Source: Reichenbachiella ulvae (GTDB lineage: Bacteria; Bacteroidota; Bacteroidia; Cytophagales; Cyclobacteriaceae). Taken from it: DNA of 64,000 nt. The notes beneath the pieces are model-generated. The model was given only the letters and a program-made list of their open reading frames with translations. It did no database searches and was not told the origin of the DNA. Below, piece after piece: positions 1 through 9,508 of this stretch (within the stretch, counting starts at the first letter, position 1; each line of letters opens with the position of its first letter). The stretch is from contig NZ_JAOYOD010000001.1 in the NCBI RefSeq assembly GCF_025833875.1, forward strand, positions 372,001 through 436,000, given 5' to 3'. The position numbers were made by a program, and so were the translations under genes.

Positions 1-2057
1 ATGTAGAGTGGTTTGGAGAAGCAAGTGATAATGCCATTATAACTGTTGGCAATGTTAGCAACTATATTGACGAGTGTGAAGATTTGACTAATTGGACTTC
101 TTCACAGTCATTGTCTCTGGCAACTAATTATCAACAAGGAAATGCCGCCATAGAATTTGTCGGCAGCACAGAGATGGAGTTTCAAAAACTGTTCACGACA
201 CCTTTCAACTCAGGAGCAGATTCTGCAGATGCCGTTTTGAGATTTTGGTACTATGTTTCGGATGTGACTCAGATGCAGGGCAATAGTCAAGTGGAACTAG
301 GAAGCGGAGGCAAAGCAGATAGTTTGGAATACAACTGGCCTTTGCCAAATGATCTGGTGAATGGTTGGAATTTGGTAGACTTGAAGATCTCTGATGCGAA
401 TAGTATTGGTTCAGTTGATCTGAATGCAATCAATTGGTTTAGATTATACAATTTCAAATCTACTAGTATCACTACCAGAATTGACGCAATTCAGTTATTG
501 GATCCTTCGACAGAGCTGAGCTATAGTCTTCAAGTCAACGATGGAAGTGGTTCAGGTGTGTACACTAGTGGAACAGTTGTGAATCTTGTAGCTAATGCTG
601 CTCCTAGTGGTCAGGAGTTTGATCAGTGGGTGATAGATAATGGGACGGTCAGCATTTCGGATGTCAATGCATCTACCACATCTCTGACCATGCAACAAAG
701 TGCCGCTACAGTATCTGCGACTTATCGAGACATCAAGTATACCTTGACTGTCAGTAGTGGAAGTGGAAGTGGGGATTATATACAAGGAGAGGACGTGACC
801 ATAGTTGCTGATGCTGCTCCTTCGGGCTTCGAATTTGATCAATGGGTGATTGATTCAGGCTCTCCTGTGATTCTTGACCCTACAGCTATCAGTACCAATC
901 TCGTCATGGGAGGAGAGGCTGCTAGTATCTCTGCAACTTATCGATCCCTCAATTTAGTGAATGGGGCGAGCTTTGTGTCTCAATCAGTACCAGCAGTGAT
1001 GGAAGCAGGGCAGAGTATGACAGTGACGGTAACCATGAACAACAGTGGAACAAAGACCTGGATAGCAGGGAGCCATTTTCTGGGTAGTCAAAGCCCTCAA
1101 GACAATGTGATATGGGGTACGAGCCGTTCGGTATTGACACAGAATGTGGCGCCAGGAGTGGATTATACTTTTTCTATTAACATCACTGCGCCTACAACTG
1201 TCGGCACTTACGATTTTCAATGGAAAATGCTTGAAGATATGGTAGAATGGTTCGATGCAGCCAGTCCGAAATTGGACATCATGGTTTATAATCCTAATGA
1301 CTATCTGGATGACTGTGATGCGATTACGGGATGGCAGACTTCTGGATCTAATAGTTTGGTTTTGAGTGGCACAGTCCAACAGGGTAGCGGTAGTGTCAAG
1401 ATCAACGGATTAGGAACGGATGAGTTCAAGAAGGTTTTCTCACCAGTATACAATTCGGGCTTACCTGTAGCGAATGCTTATTTAGAGTTTTGGTACTTTG
1501 TCTCTGATGCTAGCAGAATGGGCAGTTCTAATCAGCTAGAACTTGGTAGCGGTGCAGGTCCGGATATTGAAGAATACAACTGGAACTTAACTGGACTACA
1601 GACGGGTTGGAATTTCATCAGCAAGAGTCTGGCCAGTGCTAATGTAACCGGTGGTACGCCAGATCTGTCTGCTATAGACTGGTTCAGGATCTATAACGTC
1701 AAGTCTGGAACAGTGACCAATCGAGTAGACGCCATCCAGATCACATATGGCAGCTCGTCGGCACGTAGGTTAGACGATTCATTCACTGAATCGATACTTG
1801 ATGATCTTCCTGTGGAGTTGAGTGTATACCCTAATCCGTCTAAAGATTACGTCCAAATTGATCTTGGTTCTGGTCATGCAGACAAGGTGCATGTAATCAT
1901 GTACAATATGCTGGGAGCCAAGGTGATTGAAAAACATCTGGATACTGATAACCATTCCAAATGGAGATTGGATCTTTCCAGATTGAACTATGGACTTCAT
2001 ATTATGGAAATCCATATCGATGGAGAGACACAGGTAAAACGAATAATGAAGCAATAA
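1..2057 (+). CDS. Secreted multidomain surface protein with T9SS sorting domain (5' end missing)
   Basis: The reading frame is open from base 3, so the gene starts outside the window; 684 codons are visible. In order I see the end of an Ig-like module (VEWFGEAS, residues 1-8), a beta-sandwich module resembling a carbohydrate-binding domain (about 23-162), two InlB B-type repeats (about 163-290, each with FDQWVID), an NBR1-type Ig-like domain (about 290-405, ending MVEWFDAAS), a second copy of the beta-sandwich module (about 410-570, again with EYNW and IDWFRIYN) and a C-terminal type IX secretion domain (about 585-684, VYPNPSKDYVQIDL). So the protein alternates Ig and CBM-like units, and the visible start is inside an earlier unit. 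Likely a cell-surface or secreted glycan-binding protein or enzyme whose catalytic part lies upstream. A TTG at 84 is not the real start. The domain order is well supported; the ligand is unknown. Confidence 0.8.
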   Translation, partial: VEWFGEASDNAIITVGNVSNYIDECEDLTNWTSSQSLSLATNYQQGNAAIEFVGSTEMEFQKLFTTPFNSGADSADAVLRFWYYVSDVTQMQGNSQVELGSGGKADSLEYNWPLPNDLVNGWNLVDLKISDANSIGSVDLNAINWFRLYNFKSTSITTRIDAIQLLDPSTELSYSLQVNDGSGSGVYTSGTVVNLVANAAPSGQEFDQWVIDNGTVSISDVNASTTSLTMQQSAATVSATYRDIKYTLTVSSGSGSGDYIQGEDVTIVADAAPSGFEFDQWVIDSGSPVILDPTAISTNLVMGGEAASISATYRSLNLVNGASFVSQSVPAVMEAGQSMTVTVTMNNSGTKTWIAGSHFLGSQSPQDNVIWGTSRSVLTQNVAPGVDYTFSINITAPTTVGTYDFQWKMLEDMVEWFDAASPKLDIMVYNPNDYLDDCDAITGWQTSGSNSLVLSGTVQQGSGSVKINGLGTDEFKKVFSPVYNSGLPVANAYLEFWYFVSDASRMGSSNQLELGSGAGPDIEEYNWNLTGLQTGWNFISKSLASANVTGGTPDLSAIDWFRIYNVKSGTVTNRVDAIQITYGSSSARRLDDSFTESILDDLPVELSVYPNPSKDYVQIDLGSGHADKVHVIMYNMLGAKVIEKHLDTDNHSKWRLDLSRLNYGLHIMEIHIDGETQVKRIMKQ

Positions 2058-2109
2058 ATGAGAAAACTGGGTATGTCTAAGCTCAGTCTTTTCATAATTA
2101 TTTAGTTAG

Positions 2110-2172
2110 GTCGCTTTCGAGGGATATGGTCTCTGTTTAGGAGAGATCATCCGTAGAAAGCGACTTTTTTTA
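2110..2172 (+). terminator. Rho-independent terminator after the T9SS protein
   Basis: Perfect 9-bp arms GTCGCTTTC (2110-2118) and GAAAGCGAC (2156-2164) enclose a smaller inner hairpin (GGTCTCT/AGAGATC) and are followed by a run of seven T. It separates the surface-protein gene from the sulfatase operon that starts at 2278. Confidence 0.85.
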
Positions 2173-2277
2173 TACTTTTTTTCAATTTTCACTCGAGTTA
2201 ACTCTGATTTAAGCTTCTATTAATTGCTCCATTTTAGTCTTGTCAGGGTTATTGAAAGAGGAAGCTTAGAATAAGCG

Positions 2278-3882
2278 ATGCAAATTATGAGGAATACTAA
2301 ATTACTGTTAGCTGTACTTGTCGTTGGTCTGGTGCAGGTTTTATTGAGTGCTTCAGTTTGCGGTCAGTCAAAGAAAAAGAATTTACTTTTTATTATGACA
2401 GATCAGCAGCAATACAAGGCTCTTAGCTATGCTGGTAACGATGTGTTGAAGACCCCAAACCTGGATCGATTGGCAAAGAGTGGTGCGTTTTTCAAAAATG
2501 CTTATACTCCGAGTGCAGTTTGTGCTCCTGCTCGTTCGTCCATTCTGACAGGTCATACTGTAGAAAATACCGGTATGTGTAATAATGAGAAGGCTTATTT
2601 TCATCAAGAAGAGGGGCTAATGAAAATGCCTACTTTTGATGAAATCCTAACCCAGTATGGATATCACTGCGAATACTATGGTAAATGGCACACTCAGTCT
2701 AAACATGCTACTGTTTACCAAAATCCTAAGTCTCAGTCAAAAAATGGTAAGTCGATCTTCGAACATGGAGGTCAAAATCATGTTTATATAGATTACATCA
2801 ATAAAAATTATCCTTTGGTACCATTGGATTCGGGTCAGCAGATCGACAAGTTTACCCAGAGAGCCTATGTACCGGATCCACTAGATCGTTTGTATGGATT
2901 GAATGCGGAGGAAGTAACTAAGATTAAGAAGGGCTTGTCCCAACCCAATTTTCATGGAGAACTCAAAGTACCTGCGCAGCATAGTTTTACAGCATTTCAG
3001 GCCAAAGAAACCATGGATGCGATAGAGCGCCTAAAGGATTCTACATTCAGCATTACTTGTTCGTTTCATTTTCCACATGCACCGATGATACCTCCGTATC
3101 CTTACTACGATATGTATCCTGCAGATGAAATGAATCCTCCGGCCAGCATTGATGATGACATGTCTAACTCACCGTATCGATCCGCTAATGGCCGACTGGG
3201 ACTACCAGAGTATAGCGACCCTGAGAAAATCAAATACATGATTTCTAATTATTACGGCCTTATTGCTGAGATCGATCATTGGGTAGGTGAGATTATAAGT
3301 ACATTGGATGAAAATGGTTTGGCTGAAAATACCTTGATTATTTTTACTAGCGACCATGGAGAGATGTTAGGCGCACATGGCTTGAGAGAAAAGAACGTAT
3401 TTTATGAAGAATCCTCTCATATTCCACTGCTAATTAGTTTGCCTGGTGAGATAGAAGAACAAACCCAGGTGGATGGATATGTATCGCTGATCGATCTGTT
3501 TCCCACTATTCTTGATTATTTGGACCTGCCACAGCACCCTTCGGATGGTCGCACCCTTCGGAATCTTATCGACGGCTTAGATACTGAGCATGGAAAATAT
3601 GTGGTCACTGAATGGGACTACCGTGGTGATGTAGAGCCAAACTACATGATCATAATGGATGGTTGGAAACTCATGATACCCTACAGTGAGGAGTCTGAGG
3701 TATTGAATGCCATGTACAATCTCCATCAAGATCCACATGAAACGAACAATTTGTTAGGGAATAATCCCGATCGACACCAATATAGAGACAAGGCAGAGGA
3801 GTTAAGAGCCCAATTGCTCGAATGGTTAGAAGAAAGAGGTTCCGAGCATTATAGTGGTGTTAAAAGTAGAAAATTGATATAA
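2278..3882 (+). CDS. Sulfatase, S1 family (exported)
   Basis: A 534-residue formylglycine sulfatase. A hydrophobic signal peptide (about 8-30, ending CGQ) sends it to the periplasm or surface. The metal-binding start motif IMTDQQQ is at 39-45, and the sulfatase signature C-A-P-A-R begins at Cys82, the residue converted to formylglycine. TSDHGEMLGAHG further on supplies the second metal site. The length is typical. It probably removes sulfate esters from a glycan so that the mannosidases downstream can act. It opens a run of same-strand genes separated by 3-130 bp; no sulfatase-maturing enzyme is in the window, so maturation must come from elsewhere. ATG at 2278 is used; an in-frame ATG at 2287 would also keep the signal peptide. 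The exact substrate cannot be read from the sequence. Confidence 0.9.
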   Translation: MQIMRNTKLLLAVLVVGLVQVLLSASVCGQSKKKNLLFIMTDQQQYKALSYAGNDVLKTPNLDRLAKSGAFFKNAYTPSAVCAPARSSILTGHTVENTGMCNNEKAYFHQEEGLMKMPTFDEILTQYGYHCEYYGKWHTQSKHATVYQNPKSQSKNGKSIFEHGGQNHVYIDYINKNYPLVPLDSGQQIDKFTQRAYVPDPLDRLYGLNAEEVTKIKKGLSQPNFHGELKVPAQHSFTAFQAKETMDAIERLKDSTFSITCSFHFPHAPMIPPYPYYDMYPADEMNPPASIDDDMSNSPYRSANGRLGLPEYSDPEKIKYMISNYYGLIAEIDHWVGEIISTLDENGLAENTLIIFTSDHGEMLGAHGLREKNVFYEESSHIPLLISLPGEIEEQTQVDGYVSLIDLFPTILDYLDLPQHPSDGRTLRNLIDGLDTEHGKYVVTEWDYRGDVEPNYMIIMDGWKLMIPYSEESEVLNAMYNLHQDPHETNNLLGNNPDRHQYRDKAEELRAQLLEWLEERGSEHYSGVKSRKLI

Positions 3883-3898
3883 AGCGGAACTAAGGATA

Positions 3899-6214
3899 AT
3901 GAAAACTCAAATATTAGTCTTAATACTTTTTAGTTTGATGACTTTAATGGCTTGTAGTCCAGAATTACCATCAGGACATATATGGCAGCAAGAGAAGTCA
4001 TTGGTTGATTTAGTCAACCCACTGATGGGCACAGATTCTAAATTCTCTCTCTCCAATGGCAATACTTATCCTGCAATTGCCTTGCCCTGGGGAATGAATT
4101 TTTGGACTCCCATGACATCTCCAATGGGTGATGGTTGGACTTATAAGTATAATGAAAATATGATTCGTGGAATCAAACAAACTCATCAGCCTAGCCCATG
4201 GATCAATGATTACGCAGCTTTTTCATTGATGGCTGTCACAGGTGAGTTGAAATATCAGGAAGAAGATCGAGCCTCATGGTTCTCTCATAAGGCAGAGACA
4301 GTCCAGCCGAATTATTACAAAGCCTATCTGGCTGACTATGATGTCACTGTAGAGCTCACGCCCACAGAGAGGGCGGCTCAGTTTCGTTTTACTTTTTCTG
4401 AAACAGACTCTGCCTATATTCTTTTAGATGGGTTTTTTAAAGGATCGATGGTGACCATACTGCCTGAAGAAAACAAAATCATTGGCTATTGTCGCAACAA
4501 TTCGGGGGGAGTGCCAGACAATTTTCATAACTACTTTGTAGCTGAGTTTGACAAAGATTTTGAGATCACACATACCTGGAATGATGACTGGTTGCTCCAA
4601 TCCAATAGTCTATATAGCGAGGGAGAGCATGTCGGTGCGATAGTAGGGTTCAAAACTAGGAAGGGAGAGACAGTAAATGTCCGAGTTGCATCCAGTTTTA
4701 TCAGTCCTGAGCAGGCGCAGTTTAATCTTGACCGTGAGATTGGAGAAGATGGATTTGAAGATACCAAACAAAAGGCAAAGACCATCTGGGAAAATGAATT
4801 GGGTAAAATCAAAGTGAGAAGTACCAATCAGAACCACATCAAAACGTTTTATTCTTGTCTATATCGGGTGCTGCTGTTTCCGAGGAAGTTTTATGAAATC
4901 ACTGAAACTGGGGATGTGATACATTACAGCCCATATAATGGGGAGGTCTTACCGGGTTACATGTTTACCGACAATGGGTTCTGGGATACTTTTAGAGCTG
5001 TTTTTCCATTTTTTAATCTCATGTATCCGGAGCAAAATGCTCTAATCATGGAGGGTTTAGCCAATACTTATTTAGAATCGGGATGGCTGCCCGAATGGGC
5101 CAGCCCAGGGCATCGAAACTGTATGATTGGGTCTAACTCTGCACCGATCATAGCCGATGCCTATCTCAAAGGAAATGCCAATGAAAGCATAGAGATATTG
5201 CTGGAGGCCATGATCAAAAATGCTGAAGTGGAGAAGGGACGACCTCATGCCTCAGTGGGGAGAGAAGGACTCGACTATTATAATCAGCTGGGCTATGTAC
5301 CCTATGATGTCGGAATTAGAGAAAATACAGCTCGAACCCTGGAATATGCCTATGCAGATTTTACCATCGCACAGGTAGCCAAGAGACTTGGAGATCAGAC
5401 ATTGGCTGATCGATTTTATCAGCAATCGCTAAATTATCAGAAGGTTTTCGACCCTGAAACTAATCTCATGAGAGGCAAGAATGAAGATGGAACCTTTCAA
5501 TCACCCTTCAACCCACTCAAGTGGGGTGATGCCTTCACTGAGGGCAACAGTTTGCATTACACATGGTCTGTTTTTCATGATGTGCAGGGCTTAATTGACC
5601 TAATGGGAGGTAGTGAGATATTTGTGGATCAACTGGATCAGGTATTCAACATGCCGCCAGATTTTGATGATAGCTATTATGGGCAGACCATACATGAGAT
5701 TCGTGAGATGCAGATTGTAAATATGGGCAATTACGCACATGGCAATCAACCGATCCAGCATATGATTTATCTCTACAACTATGCTGGTGCATCACACAAG
5801 TCACAAAAATGGATACGGGAAGTGTTGACCAAGCTATATGCTCCTACCCCAGATGGCTATTGTGGAGATGAAGATAATGGACAGACTTCAGCTTGGTATG
5901 TGTTCAGTTCTCTGGGGTTTTACCCTGTTACACCAGGAGTGGATGAGTACGTGATAGGATCTCCATTATTTGACTATGCAGAATTGACAATGCCCAATGG
6001 TAAGTCTTTAATTATCAAATCGGAGAATAATAGTGAAGACAATTTTTATATCCAAGAGATGAACTGGAGAGGAAAACCCTATGAAAATCACTTTTTGAAA
6101 TACAGTGATTTGATCAAAGGAGGAGAGTTGGTTTTTGAAATGAGTAATACACCTAACAAGAACAGAGGAATGGAAATTGGTAACCTGCCATATTCTTTGA
6201 GCTTGAAGAAATAA
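3899..6214 (+). CDS. GH92 family alpha-mannosidase-like lipoprotein with Gln in place of the catalytic acid
   Basis: A 771-residue GH92 protein with a lipoprotein signal (LMAC, Cys19). Family marks are NTYPAIALPWGMNFW near the N-terminus of the mature protein, the Asp pair in GDEDNGQTSAWYVF, and GFYPVTPG close to the C-terminus. GH92 enzymes are calcium-dependent, inverting exo-alpha-mannosidases; the GDED aspartates act as base. The usual acid motif GNEP reads G615-N-Q617-P here, so Glu is replaced by Gln. In GH92 enzymes known to cleave mannose-1-phosphate-6-mannose linkages the acid is also Gln, because phosphate is a good leaving group, so this copy may act on mannosyl phosphodiesters or may be specialised otherwise. 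It lies 16 bp after the sulfatase and 9 bp before the ROK-like gene, presumably one operon. Family assignment is firm; specificity is inferred. Confidence 0.92.
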   Translation: MKTQILVLILFSLMTLMACSPELPSGHIWQQEKSLVDLVNPLMGTDSKFSLSNGNTYPAIALPWGMNFWTPMTSPMGDGWTYKYNENMIRGIKQTHQPSPWINDYAAFSLMAVTGELKYQEEDRASWFSHKAETVQPNYYKAYLADYDVTVELTPTERAAQFRFTFSETDSAYILLDGFFKGSMVTILPEENKIIGYCRNNSGGVPDNFHNYFVAEFDKDFEITHTWNDDWLLQSNSLYSEGEHVGAIVGFKTRKGETVNVRVASSFISPEQAQFNLDREIGEDGFEDTKQKAKTIWENELGKIKVRSTNQNHIKTFYSCLYRVLLFPRKFYEITETGDVIHYSPYNGEVLPGYMFTDNGFWDTFRAVFPFFNLMYPEQNALIMEGLANTYLESGWLPEWASPGHRNCMIGSNSAPIIADAYLKGNANESIEILLEAMIKNAEVEKGRPHASVGREGLDYYNQLGYVPYDVGIRENTARTLEYAYADFTIAQVAKRLGDQTLADRFYQQSLNYQKVFDPETNLMRGKNEDGTFQSPFNPLKWGDAFTEGNSLHYTWSVFHDVQGLIDLMGGSEIFVDQLDQVFNMPPDFDDSYYGQTIHEIREMQIVNMGNYAHGNQPIQHMIYLYNYAGASHKSQKWIREVLTKLYAPTPDGYCGDEDNGQTSAWYVFSSLGFYPVTPGVDEYVIGSPLFDYAELTMPNGKSLIIKSENNSEDNFYIQEMNWRGKPYENHFLKYSDLIKGGELVFEMSNTPNKNRGMEIGNLPYSLSLKK

Positions 6215-6223
6215 TGAATTGAG

Positions 6224-7162
6224 ATGAAAAAAAGGAATATAGTGATTGGCGCTTATGTAGGCGGCAAGGGATTTAAGTGTGCCGCTATAGATATGGAAAG
6301 TAAATCGATAGTGGATGGATCTTTGGTGGTTGGCAAAATGGACAAGGATGCTGGCAATCGACATATTATTCCACTTTGGTCGCTGAAGCTGAAGACTTCC
6401 ATGAGAGCTGTGGATGCAGATGAGGTACTAGGGATTGGCTTTTCTATTCCTGGTCCTTTTGATTATGAAAAAGGTATAGGTGACTATCGAGGAGTACCGA
6501 AATATGAAAGTTTGCATGGCTGTGACATCTCTGAAGAGTTGAAAAAACGAGTATTGCCAGAGGGTAATCTGGAATTTAGATACATCAATGATGGCATTGG
6601 GTTTGCGCTAGGTCAGGACTGGGTAGCTTCTGGAAAAAACAGTAGGGGTATTTCCCTGATAATTGATGAAGGCCTGGGATCTGCATTTTTGATGAATAAC
6701 CTACCGGTCTTCAAAGGAAGAGGAGTCCCAGAGGATGGCGCTACCTACAAGGTACCCTTTAGAAATGGAATAGCGGATGACTTTTTTTCTATCCGTGGAC
6801 TCATTGCCAAATACAGTGAACTAGGACACAAGGTGCCGAAATTCCCCGTTGGAGCAATTCAGAAATCTACCAAGGATCAGGCTGATCTAGATACCTTCTC
6901 CAGTTTTGGGAAGGATTTGGGAGAATTCCTAGATCCTATTTTGAGTGAATTCAACCCGGAATATGTTTCGTTTGGCGGTTTGATAGGTAATCAACTCCAA
7001 TATTTCAGCTCGACTTTACAGAAGGCTCTGTCTGACGATAATAAACAAGTGCAATTGCAAACTTCAGAGGTTGGAGATGATTCCTTTTTGTTTGGAGCAG
7101 CCAGACTGTTTCAGTCTTCCTATTGGCCCACCGTCCAACCGCTATTGGCTCAAATGGATTGA
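6224..7162 (+). CDS. ROK-family-like protein, altered phosphate-binding motif
   Basis: A 312-residue cytoplasmic protein with ROK (repressor/ORF/kinase) architecture: GFSIPGPFDYEKG in the N-terminal half, the catalytic-type N122-D123 pair, and a GLGSAF stretch in the place of the usual GTGIGGG loop. The first phosphate motif, normally GxDIGGT, reads GAYVGGK at residues 9-15, so the Asp and Thr are changed. The Cys-rich zinc motif common in ROK proteins is not seen. It may be a sugar kinase with a divergent ATP site or a sugar-sensing protein without kinase activity. Lying between two GH92 genes, it most likely handles mannose or a related hexose released by them. There is no N-terminal winged helix, so it is not a classical ROK repressor. 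Confidence 0.7.
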   Translation: MKKRNIVIGAYVGGKGFKCAAIDMESKSIVDGSLVVGKMDKDAGNRHIIPLWSLKLKTSMRAVDADEVLGIGFSIPGPFDYEKGIGDYRGVPKYESLHGCDISEELKKRVLPEGNLEFRYINDGIGFALGQDWVASGKNSRGISLIIDEGLGSAFLMNNLPVFKGRGVPEDGATYKVPFRNGIADDFFSIRGLIAKYSELGHKVPKFPVGAIQKSTKDQADLDTFSSFGKDLGEFLDPILSEFNPEYVSFGGLIGNQLQYFSSTLQKALSDDNKQVQLQTSEVGDDSFLFGAARLFQSSYWPTVQPLLAQMD

Positions 7163-7190
7163 GCCTAATGTCAATTGAAATGAATTCAAT

Positions 7191-9419
7191 ATGAAAAAAC
7201 TTTTAATTTTATTCACGTTGTTCTTTGGCTCTTATCTAGCTTATGCGCAACAAGACAATACTGACTATATAGATCCTACTATTGGTAATGTGTCACAGCT
7301 GTTGGTTCCTACTTATCCGACGGCACATCTACCTAATCAGATGCTTCGTGTACATCCTGAAAAGGGAGATTATCTCACAGATCAGATCAATTTTTATCCC
7401 TTGCAGATCGTCAAACACAGGAGTGCGGGTGAGTTCAGAATGAAGGTTTTTACTGGCCAGCCCACTTTCGATTCTGGTAATCGAAAGATGGCTATTGATC
7501 ATGATTTGGCAGAGATCAAGCCCTGGCTTTTTAGTCATTATCATATTGACGATAATTTGAGAGTTAGTTTTGCTCCAGCTAGTAGGAGTGGAATTTATCA
7601 ATTCGAACCCCATTCAAATTCGGAGATGCACTGGGTGATTCAAGGATCCAGAGAGTTAAGTATCGAGAAGACGCGAAAGGGAGAAATTCACCTTCATGAC
7701 AAGCTCTACAATACAACACGCGGCACTGATCCAGTGACCAGGGTATTGCCTCTGTATGTATATATGCAGATAGTGAATGTCGAAGGCAAAATCATAAAGG
7801 ATTTATCCTTGAGTATCGAGAAAGGTGAGATCGTGCTATCCACCAATAGCCCTGTATCAAAAGTGCAAATGAAATATGCCGTTTCCTATGTCAGCCAAGA
7901 GCAGGCTAGGGATAATTTTCTAAGAGAGGTTCAAACTCAAAACCTCGATGAGCTAGCTATGGCTGGTCAAAAAATGTGGCAACAAACAGTAGGGCAGATC
8001 CAGGTAGAAGGAGGGACTGAAGGGCAAAGGAGGACATTCTACACCTCCCTCTATCGTACCTATGAGCGCATGGTTGACGTCAACGAGTATGGTCAGTTCT
8101 ACAGCGGTTATGATGGAAAGGTACATCAGAGTGAGCGACCTTTTTATGTAGATGACTGGATTTGGGATACTTATTTGGCTCAACATCCCTTACGGACGAT
8201 TTTGAATCCAGAGATGGAAAATGACATGCTGCACTCCTATGTTCAGATGTACCTGCAAAGTGGGTGGATGCCTACATTTCCTCAAGTGTATGGCAATCAT
8301 ATGTGTATGACGGCCTATCATTCTTCAGGTATTTTTATTGATGCCTATCGCAAGGGACTGAAAGATTATGATGTGGGGTCTGCTTATGAAGGGATTAAAA
8401 AGAATTTATTAGAGGGCTCATATATTCCCTGGAGGCAAGGGACACCCAGAAGACCTGTTGATGATTTTTATCACGAGCATGGCTATTTTCCCTCACTCAA
8501 AATTGGCCAAAAAGAGACCGATCCTATGATGGACAGGTTTGAAAAACGCCAGCCTGTACCTGTGAGCTTAGGTATCAATTATGACTATTGGGCTATGACC
8601 GAGTTGGCTAGAGAGATTGGCAAGGAACAGGAGGCTGACCAATACGCTTATCGCAGCACAGAGTATACACAGCTATGGCATCCGGAGCATCGAATGTTTT
8701 TACCAAAAGATGAGGATGGCCAATGGCTCAATATTGATCCTAAGTCTGCAGGTGGTCTGGGCTATCGAGAGTACTATGACGAAAACAACGGTTGGACCTA
8801 CGCCTGGGATGTTAAGCATGATATCGATGGATTGGTGGAGTTATTGGGAGGTAAAGAAGCCGCGATTGACCGATTGGATCAGTTGTTTAGAGAACCGATG
8901 GGTAAACGTAAATCTCAGTTCTATATCGATGGGTCCAATTCTACAGGTATGGTAGGGCAGTTTTCAATGGGCAACGAACCATCTTTTCATATTCCATACT
9001 TATATAACTATTTCGGAGCTCCCTGGAAGACGCAGCAGCGTACCCGTTTTCTTTTGGATGTTTGGTTCAAGGATAATCTTTTTGGGATACCAGGCGATGA
9101 AGATGGTGGAGGAATGACGGCTTTTGTTGTTTTTACCTCAATGGGTTTGTATCCTGTGACGCCAGGCATTCCGGTGTATAGCATCACTAGTCCAGTCTTT
9201 GAGCGCGTGACTATCGATTTGAAAAATGGAAAACAATTCACAATAATAGCCGAAGGAGCTAGCAAAAAGAGCAAATATATTCAGAGAGCCTTGATTAATG
9301 GGCAGGAGATTGATAGCCCCTTTATATCCCACGAGCAGATCATGTCAGGGGCTACATTAGAATTGGAGTTATCCGATCTGCCAAATAGAAATTGGGGTTT
9401 GAACGGGATAAGACCATGA
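7191..9419 (+). CDS. GH92 family alpha-mannosidase (canonical catalytic residues)
   Basis: A 742-residue GH92 enzyme with a signal peptide (MKKLLILF...AYAQ, about 1-20), so exported but not lipidated. The catalytic acid motif GNEP is intact (Glu596), followed by SFHIPYLYNYFGAPW, and the base region GDEDGGGMTAF keeps both Asp residues. GLYPVTPG follows as expected. It should remove terminal alpha-linked mannose in the periplasm in a calcium-dependent, inverting reaction. It is clearly a diverged paralogue of the GH92 two genes upstream, which differs at the acid position, so the two probably act on different linkages of the same glycan. It sits 28 bp after the ROK-like gene and continues the operon. 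Confidence 0.93.
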   Translation: MKKLLILFTLFFGSYLAYAQQDNTDYIDPTIGNVSQLLVPTYPTAHLPNQMLRVHPEKGDYLTDQINFYPLQIVKHRSAGEFRMKVFTGQPTFDSGNRKMAIDHDLAEIKPWLFSHYHIDDNLRVSFAPASRSGIYQFEPHSNSEMHWVIQGSRELSIEKTRKGEIHLHDKLYNTTRGTDPVTRVLPLYVYMQIVNVEGKIIKDLSLSIEKGEIVLSTNSPVSKVQMKYAVSYVSQEQARDNFLREVQTQNLDELAMAGQKMWQQTVGQIQVEGGTEGQRRTFYTSLYRTYERMVDVNEYGQFYSGYDGKVHQSERPFYVDDWIWDTYLAQHPLRTILNPEMENDMLHSYVQMYLQSGWMPTFPQVYGNHMCMTAYHSSGIFIDAYRKGLKDYDVGSAYEGIKKNLLEGSYIPWRQGTPRRPVDDFYHEHGYFPSLKIGQKETDPMMDRFEKRQPVPVSLGINYDYWAMTELAREIGKEQEADQYAYRSTEYTQLWHPEHRMFLPKDEDGQWLNIDPKSAGGLGYREYYDENNGWTYAWDVKHDIDGLVELLGGKEAAIDRLDQLFREPMGKRKSQFYIDGSNSTGMVGQFSMGNEPSFHIPYLYNYFGAPWKTQQRTRFLLDVWFKDNLFGIPGDEDGGGMTAFVVFTSMGLYPVTPGIPVYSITSPVFERVTIDLKNGKQFTIIAEGASKKSKYIQRALINGQEIDSPFISHEQIMSGATLELELSDLPNRNWGLNGIRP

Positions 9420-9508
9420 TTTGAAAACAGCAAACAGGAAGGATATATCCTAATTAAACCCCCGCATGAATATTGGTTTATCTTTAGGAAGCAAAGATTT
9501 TGATAATA

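Noticed and set aside
8617..8955. A 112-residue + strand ORF inside the second GH92 gene
   Set aside because: It lies in another frame of a gene with strong family evidence.
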